From Astropecten irregularis (lineage: Eukaryota > Echinodermata > Asteroidea > Paxillosida > Astropectinidae), in the NCBI GenBank assembly GCA_963971285.1, contig OZ020254.1:2418001-2482000 (forward strand): a DNA stretch of 64,000 bases. Reading direction: 5' to 3'. Below, in pieces: positions 61,001 to 64,000 of the stretch. Position 1 is the first letter of the stretch, and each line of letters opens with the position of its first letter. The notes beneath the pieces were generated by a model. It did not search any database. It saw nothing but the letters and a program-made list of their open reading frames with translations, and was not told the DNA's origin. The position numbers and the translations under genes are program-made.

Positions 61001-62067
61001 TATATGTAACTGGTATATAATTGCTAACTCTGTACAAGAAATATTGTTATACACTAGCAACTGTGATATCCGTGACAAAATCTAATTTGCGGCTGGGTAA
61101 GGAAAACTGCATACATGGCTTATAGACGATGCCTGTTATGCTGAACAAGGAAAACAAGCTTGGAAGTGAGTCCAAGAAATATACAAATGTCATGACGTGT
61201 GTCGGCTGTTTTCAAAGCACAATAATTATTTCCCGCACCACGAGCTATGGCGGGCTTAACAACGGGCCAATTTCACGGATTTGTTTTCCGCGCACAAACA
61301 CATGACGTTTATTGCTTTTGACTTATTTTAGCCACTGTTTGCTTTTAAGTACAAAAATACAATGGGCACGTGTGATTTGATTCAGTAATTGTTTACGGTA
61401 CCGAGGCAATTTCGGTGTTTAAAGGTAATATCGTACTTTGTTTTTTTGTCAAAGAAATACAGACTCATAGGCAAAATATCAAGGGTGATACAGTAATAGT
61501 CATCTGTGAAAATTTCAGTCCCATACGGTGCCCACTTTTTGAGAAAACAGTGAAAAACGGCCACAGTATTTATTAAGTCTTTTTTCTTTTATTTTTGATT
61601 TTGAAGAGATCAAAAATGATTTTGGTCACTGGTGTTTTACTCTTTTCTTGATAAATACAGCATTTCAGGCAGAAACATTTTAACGGCACAATTCTACCAT
61701 CATCATCTTTATACCCTGTAAGTAATATGTGAAGATTTCTGTTTCGACATGCTACTAAAGTATGATACTACCTTTAAGAAACTTTTATGACATCTGCCCC
61801 GGCTCTTAAATCGGCCGTCGTCATTTTATTCCTCACCTGTGTGTAGTGTCCGCAGACACCGTTACAGTAGTTGTTGGAGTGGGTATAATACTGCTCCTCG
61901 TCATACCAACTCTCCACCATGCCGTAAAGCTCCCAGTCCGTACCGCTCCCTACCCATAGGTTCTGGCCCACCCAGCCGTACCGACTGCTCCCGTCTGTGC
62001 CCCCGTGCATGAACTGGCACCCGTCCGCCCACGATTGGGCCAGGTCCGCAAGCTCATCGTCCCATTG
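51927..62067 (-). CDS. Secreted CAP (SCP/CRISP)-CUB-CUB protein, 3' part of gene (10 exons, 5' end outside window)
   Basis: Minus-strand exons encode, in order: a CAP domain from QWDDELADLAQSWADGC through HGGTDG, VGQNLWVG, GVCGHYTQVVWAETQFVGC and LLVCNYGEGGN; a Cys-rich segment (GTPCSQCPTGYTSC); a Gly/Pro/Ser linker; and two CUB domains (CGGTLVANSGDITSPNWP to KFCGNVNP.., and CGGTITGKKGNIKSPNYP to FCGNEVP..). It ends TAG at 51927. CAP proteins are secreted, disulphide-rich; CUB domains bind protein or carbohydrate and occur in developmental and defence proteins. The final role here is unknown. Signal peptide and the first part of the CAP domain lie right of 64000. Exon phases agree except at the CUB1 junction near 55683. 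The CAP His is present in HGGTDG and GHYTQ. Confidence 0.9.
52563..52787. mobile_element. Palindromic MITE, GGAGGCT family, copy 2 with expanded hexamer end
   Basis: Left AACGGAGGCTCAAGCTCAGG, right five or so GAGCCT/TGAGCC units ending CCTCCGTTT. The interior is the reverse orientation of copy 1 (ATTCTAAAATAACTGGTATC, GGCTTTTGGCTGCGGTTCGG). It lies in the last intron of the CAP/CUB gene. Confidence 0.85.
53008..53126 (-). CDS. CAP/CUB gene: CUB2 exon b
   Basis: Acceptor TATAG|GTAG, donor TGGT|GTAAGT. Encodes VANKKRVRLSFRPNFGIED, ACDFDRLTVRIG, CUB core strands. Confidence 0.94.
53375..53545 (-). mobile_element. tRNA-derived SINE (main family), diverged copy
   Basis: AAAGTCATTGAAAGGTGAAC, GACTGGATTGGGATTAGAACC, ATACCAACTGAACTCTCCAAC. 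Head and B box are recognisable though mutated. It lies between CUB2 exons a and b. Confidence 0.7.
53980..54083 (-). CDS. CAP/CUB gene: CUB2 exon a
   Basis: Acceptor TGTAG|CTCC, donor CGAG|GTAGG. Encodes PVCGGTITGKKGNIKSPNYP and DLDCLWVIE. Confidence 0.95.
54226..54593. mobile_element. MITE, AAAGGTAGTATCATACTT family, copy D
   Basis: Ends TCAAAGGTAATTACTTTGG and AAGTATGATATATTACCTTT; interior GTCCCATACGGTGCCCACTT and AACGGCCACAGTAT match the other copies. It lies 69 bp downstream of CUB1 exon c on the gene strand. Confidence 0.88.
54662..54804 (-). CDS. CAP/CUB gene: CUB1 exon c
   Basis: Acceptor GATAG|ATTT, donor GCAG|GTAAA. Encodes FCGNVNPPAVTSQGNEMVL, FHSDGSVNKGGFMASYQ: the fourth Cys and terminal strands of CUB1. 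Confidence 0.94.
54901..55151. mobile_element. Palindromic MITE, TACTCTCTAAATGCAAAAGAG ends
   Basis: TACTCTCTAAATGCAAAAGA is mirrored by TCTTTTGCATTGAGAGAGTA, with GAGTTGTCCTTCATATGGCT repeated twice inside and many AGAGTGG/CCACTCT words. About 250 bp. It lies in a CUB1 intron. Confidence 0.9.
55231..55424. mobile_element. Palindromic MITE, GGAGGCT family, copy 3
   Basis: TTACGAAACGGAGGCTTAGA, then GCTGAAAATATAGGTTGTGG and AACCGCAGCCAAAAGCTTCT, and the right end AATGGATTCATGAAAATGGA. The right terminal GCCTCC is decayed. A further partial relative lies at about 55850-55985. Confidence 0.75.
55560..55683 (-). CDS. CAP/CUB gene: CUB1 exon b (phase conflict)
   Basis: Encodes SDQTVTLDVAYMDIEAERQC and SWDYLQIKPNG, middle strands of CUB1, then donor CCAA|GTACG. 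With acceptor TATAG| at 55684 the exon starts with five Gs and would need two leading bases, whereas the upstream exon ends in phase 0. Using the AAG|AGTGACC site (about 55676) would restore frame but has a poor tract. The C6 run on the plus strand (55679-55684) may carry an indel. Confidence 0.85.
56295..56392 (-). CDS. CAP/CUB gene: CUB1 exon a
   Basis: Acceptor TATAG|CATG, donor ACGG|GTTAG. Encodes CGGTLVANSGDITSPNWPAP and NTHCRWIIR, the first Cys, the SPNWP turn and second Cys of a CUB domain. Ends in phase 0, which conflicts with the next exon. Confidence 0.93.
57166..58790 (-). mobile_element. 5'-truncated CR1/L2-like LINE with intact reverse transcriptase
   Basis: A 503-codon frame (58775-57264) has RT motifs in order: NYRPISNLPFLAKVIEK, LLDLTAAFDTIDH, GVPQGSVLGPLLF, and YADDTQLYI as the catalytic site, then the thumb-like tail to TFKSQLKTYLFQ. 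No endonuclease lies upstream, so the copy is 5'-truncated at about 58790. The 3' end finishes in a (TCA)n simple repeat at about 57166, as CR1/L2 elements do. It lies in the intron between the linker and CUB1 exons, in the same orientation as the host. Confidence 0.93.
57264..58775 (-). CDS. LINE reverse transcriptase ORF (RT domain, endonuclease missing)
   Basis: 503 residues with no stop or frameshift. The Met shown is the first in frame, not a known start. YADD and the AFDTIDH acid support polymerase competence on paper. Related families (CR1, L2, Daphne) cannot be separated without phylogeny. Confidence 0.9.
   Translation of the reverse strand: MQNIPITCCHLQLVKQNCDLLALPITNIVNASLRDGIVPDDIKSAYVTPVLKKPTLDQNELANYRPISNLPFLAKVIEKIVASRLTAYLQDNNLHQSLQSAYKKQHSVETALVKITDDILTSIDDKKAVALVLLDLTAAFDTIDHVILLRRLRYDFGIEEAALKWLTSYLDNRRQAVVINGKLSPETIMHFGVPQGSVLGPLLFTLYVSPLAAIIQRHGLAAHYYADDTQLYITFDPKSGDAVEQATATLATAIEEIRSWMKANFLKLNEKKTEYLLLSSTHMRSAIKDTTVLVGEEAVSPSDMARNLGVIFDKTMTMDKHISYICQSAYYQLRRIAEIRSYLTRDAANNLIHALVTSRLDFCNSLYAGLPSSAINRLQKIQNAAARLLTGTRKYDHISPILHDLHWLPVQLRVQFKILLLTFKALNNQSPNYLAELVSVRQQRPGLRTAGLILHVPNTRLKMYGDRAFSSIAPRLWNALPMYLRNSTSLETFKSQLKTYLFQ
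58879..59064 (-). CDS. CAP/CUB gene: Gly/Pro/Ser linker exon
   Basis: Acceptor TTGTAG|GTCT, donor CCAA|GTGAG. Low-complexity, acidic and Gly-rich (SDGTDESGPSQGGG, GPPGPNGGSS). Phase 1 to 2 joins keep frame. GC-rich against AT-rich introns. Confidence 0.88.
59105..59215 (-). mobile_element. tRNA-derived SINE (main family) beside the tRNA-Tyr gene
   Basis: ATTAAATAACCACAAGGGAAAC, AAGTGACTTGAAAAGTGAAC, GACTGGAGTGGGATTCGAACTT in plus orientation, i.e. a minus-strand SINE tail and B box. It ends about 40 bp from the tRNA-Tyr gene. Confidence 0.75.
59254..59343 (-). tRNA. tRNA-Tyr (anticodon GTA) with a 17-nt intron
   Basis: Acceptor CCTTCGG pairs perfectly with CCGAAGG (discriminator A). D arm GCTC-AGTTGGTA-GAGC; anticodon stem GTGGA pairs TCCAT (one G-U) around CTGTAGA; T arm ACTGG-TTCAAAT-CCGGT. 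The intron AATGTAATTGTATTGAC follows base 37, the standard place for eukaryotic tRNA-Tyr introns. An eight-T run downstream on the minus strand is a Pol III terminator. All stems pair, unlike the SINE heads, so this looks functional. It lies in an intron of the CAP/CUB gene on the same strand. Confidence 0.93.
59546..59640 (-). CDS. CAP/CUB gene: Cys-rich hinge exon
   Basis: Acceptor GCACAG|TGGG, donor TGCG|GTAAG. Encodes GNYNGMKPYISGTPCSQCP and GYTSCIDGELC, like the hinge that follows CAP domains in vertebrate PI16/GLIPR proteins. Confidence 0.93.
60433..60545 (-). CDS. CAP/CUB gene: CAP domain exon b
   Basis: Acceptor CTCCAG|GTTG, donor GAAGG|GTAAC. Encodes VVWAETQFVGCALRTC and LLVCNYGEG, the CRISP2-type signature (VCNY.P/EGG). 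Confidence 0.95.
61418..61778. mobile_element. MITE, AAAGGTAGTATCATACTT family, copy E
   Basis: Ends TTTAAAGGTAATATCGTACT and AGTATGATACTACCTTTAA; interior GTCCCATACGGTGCCCACTT and CAGTGAAAAACGGCCACAGT. It lies about 60 bp from the CAP exon a donor (61837). Confidence 0.9.
61837..62067 (-). CDS. CAP/CUB gene: CAP domain exon a
   Basis: Acceptor TTTTAG|CAATGG, donor CACAG|GTGAGG, 77 codons, phase 0. Encodes DDELADLAQSWADGCQFMHG, GWVGQNLWVGSGTDWE and NNYCNGVCGHYTQ, the core of the SCP/CAP signature with two conserved His. Confidence 0.95.
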
Positions 62068-62291
62068 CTAAAACAGACAATAATCACAAACAAGGAAGTT
62101 GTTTTATTAGTATAGAAAAATTAGTATAGAAAATGATAATAAACCAAATTTGGGGGAATTTAATTATTAATTGGCACTTTGACTTATCACACTTAAAACA
62201 TGAAGTAACACTCCAATGAAAGTTTGAGATCATTTTAGCCAAGTCACGAAAACTCTCTCATTTTTTCACGTGAAACATAAAAAACAGGGCA

Positions 62292-62560
62292 AGTTTCTCA
62301 AACCTCGGCTCCGGCTCAGACTCTGGCTTCGTCTCGAAAATCCATATGCTGAAAATACAGGTTCTGGTTTTTCATTAAAGCTGAAAGCTCTGTTTTCCTT
62401 TTCAGAGAACTTTCTTCCGAAACACAGTCAAAAGTTTCTATTTTGATACCCGTTATTTTGGAATGGATTCACGAAATGGAGCCGGAGCCGGAGCAGGAGC
62501 CGGAGCCTGAGCCAAAGCCTGAGCCGGAGCCTGATCCGGAGCCTGAGCTGCCGATTTTTA
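62292..62560. mobile_element. Palindromic MITE, GGAGGCT family, copy 4 with long GGAGCC repeat end
   Basis: Left GGCTCCGGCTCAGACTCTGG; right about fifteen GGAGCC/GAGCCN hexamers from about 62480 to 62550. The interior GCTGAAAATACAGGTTCTGG and AATGGATTCACGAAATGGAG matches copies 1-3. The right terminal repeat has grown as a hexamer microsatellite. Confidence 0.85.
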
Positions 62561-63339
62561 AGAAAGCCCATCTCCACTGAGACGTTGAGTATTTGTTTCA
62601 GTTATTTCTCAACAAAAATATTCTGGGCAAAAAAAATGTTTTTATTGCCATGTCTGTACACCACCGATTTGACAAAATATGCCTACATTTTTCATTTTCT
62701 TTCTTAATATCAGTCGCTTTTTCCTATAAATGCAGCAATAACGCCAACAGAAGAAATTCCTAATTATGCCAATCACTATTACCATAGAGAATGAGAGACC
62801 GTAACTACTACTTGATCTTTGAATCACATCCCCGCACCCCTATGAGAGAATGGATTGCCCCGCATAACTTTGGCCAGACAAAATTTGCATAACAATAAAC
62901 GACAACTTCAACTCAACTTGAAATGAATAAATCAAAATGGTGGAATGTCTTTTAGAATTGAAGACAAAACTCGACATGTTGACAGACTTGGTACCGGTAT
63001 TCGACACGGAATGACTGCATGGTGAAAGTGGATTCAGGCGTGTGTTCCGTCAATTGGAAAGAAGGATTTTACTCCGGAAATAACTCCTAAAAACTCAGAA
63101 CGAACTATGCAGAATGGTACCCTGACAGAGATTTCTCAAACTTTTACCGAGGACAAATAAGCAAGATATAGAAAAAGGAGCCAACATTCCCGGGAGGTTG
63201 CGCTAACATTCAACCGCGGATTTATGTTGGAAACATTGCCAAAGACCATGAAGGAAGGAAAGGACTTATAATTGCTGAATTTGGTGAGTGCATTTTGTTG
63301 TAACTTGCATAGCTCATAAACTTTCATAAAAAATGGACA

Positions 63340-63580
63340 CGGTTTACGGGGAAGAATTCCACTGACGACCATCTCTAGTTGTACGGTACACAAACCCAAT
63401 CGACAGGGGGCATTTTGAAAAAAAAATACCTGCCGCTCCATTCGAAGTGGATAAGAAAAACCTGTAAAACTCACTTTTCAGATATGAAACACCAGTGTTA
63501 TACAGTAGGGATTGAAGTTCATCATAACTTTTATGCAGTAAAGTAACTCTTATAGGATAAAACCCCAAATTCCGAAATGG
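63340..63580. mobile_element. Second copy (one arm) of the 48903-49520 foldback-like element
   Basis: GAAGAATTCCACTGACGACC, CACAAACCCAATCGACAGGG, TCTAAAACTCACTTTTCAGA-like AAACTCACTTTTCAGAT and TTGAAGTTCATCATAACTTT follow the same order as in the 49-kb element. The opposite arm is not clear. Confidence 0.65.
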
Positions 63581-63865
63581 TCATCATGCAGTTTTTTTTC
63601 TTTTGTTGTTATAATTCACAAGCTACATGTACTTTCTACAACTAAGCAAGTCTTGTTTTATCAGAATGTTCTAGTTTCTGGAATTTTAAATGTTGTTTTC
63701 ACTGAGAAAATGAGTCACAATGTAACCCCTGCAAGTTTGTATGAGCGAGTCGGCAGTTTAGTGCGCGTGTGCTGTTAAAGGGTCTATGCAATAGGAATTT
63801 TATGGCTTGAACGTGTGCAACAACGCAGCGGGTTTTTATCGAAGCTGGTCAACTCGATCGATCGT

Positions 63866-63985
63866 GCGCCGACCAACTCGTATGCCGTTCGGTAAACTCG
63901 TACGCCGTTTGGTAAACTCGTACGCCAACCAACTCGTACGCCAACCAACTCTACGCCAACCAACTCTATACGCCAACCAATAGGC
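63866..63985. repeat. Short tandem repeat, CCAACCAACTCGTACG units
   Basis: Seven or so units of 12-17 bp: ACTCGTATGCCGTTCGGTAA, ACTCGTACGCCGTTTGGTAA, then ACTCGTACGCCAACCA units degrading to ACTCTACGCCAACCA and ACTCTATACGCCAACCA. Confidence 0.8.
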
Positions 63986-64000
63986 CTGTTAGTGTTAGTG

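Larger units (their letters stand above)
62068..64000. other. Presumed intron upstream of CAP exon a, plus window end
   Basis: The earlier CAP exons and signal peptide were sought on the minus strand and not found. It holds the GGAGGCT MITE, a half copy of the 48903 inverted repeat at about 63340-63580, and a short tandem repeat at 63866-63985. Confidence 0.5.

Overview
The window looks like nuclear DNA of a marine invertebrate deuterostome, most likely an echinoderm or a close relative. This is inferred from GT-AG introns of 0.3-5 kb, a protein-coding exon close to its vertebrate orthologue, tRNA-derived SINEs, a CR1/L2-like LINE, many short palindromic transposons, and a foldback element like the sea urchin TU family. 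The species cannot be fixed from sequence alone. No bacterial operon, CRISPR array or viral genome was seen.

Layout: (1) 3629-4968, minus strand: a large first coding exon, probably of a TBC1D12/TBC1D14-like Rab GAP, running off the left edge. (2) 4969-14142: intergenic, dominated by a GAGTCA minisatellite and a 2.5-kb foldback transposon (8730-11222) with a target-site duplication; one small orphan ORF at 11349. (3) 14143-33783, plus strand: a complete EXOC6/Sec15 exocyst gene. I resolved 18 coding exons that join in frame into an 800-residue protein. (4) 33784-40060: 3' UTR and repeat-rich intergenic DNA. (5) 40061-47934, minus strand: 10 coding exons of a glutamine-rich MIF4G-domain protein ending in two CCHC zinc knuckles (1465 residues from the chosen ATG). 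(6) 47935-51926: intergenic, with two large imperfect inverted repeats and a MITE. (7) 51927-62067, minus strand: 3' part of a secreted CAP (SCP/CRISP) plus two-CUB protein whose 5' exons lie beyond the right edge. A LINE reverse transcriptase and an intron-containing tRNA-Tyr gene sit in its introns.

The three larger genes have no evident shared pathway: exocyst tethering, RNA/translation-type MIF4G function and an extracellular protein. The TBC1D-like and EXOC6 genes are divergent; their human counterparts TBC1D12 and EXOC6 both lie in 10q23.33, so the pairing may be old linkage. Most unexplained structure comes from mobile DNA: about ten tRNA-derived SINE copies, several of them just upstream of EXOC6 3' splice sites, and at least eight MITE families. 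The most unusual items are the foldback element, an inverted degenerate copy of a MIF4G-gene exon inside that gene's own intron, the MIF4G-zinc-knuckle architecture, and a phase mismatch at a C6 run in the CUB gene.
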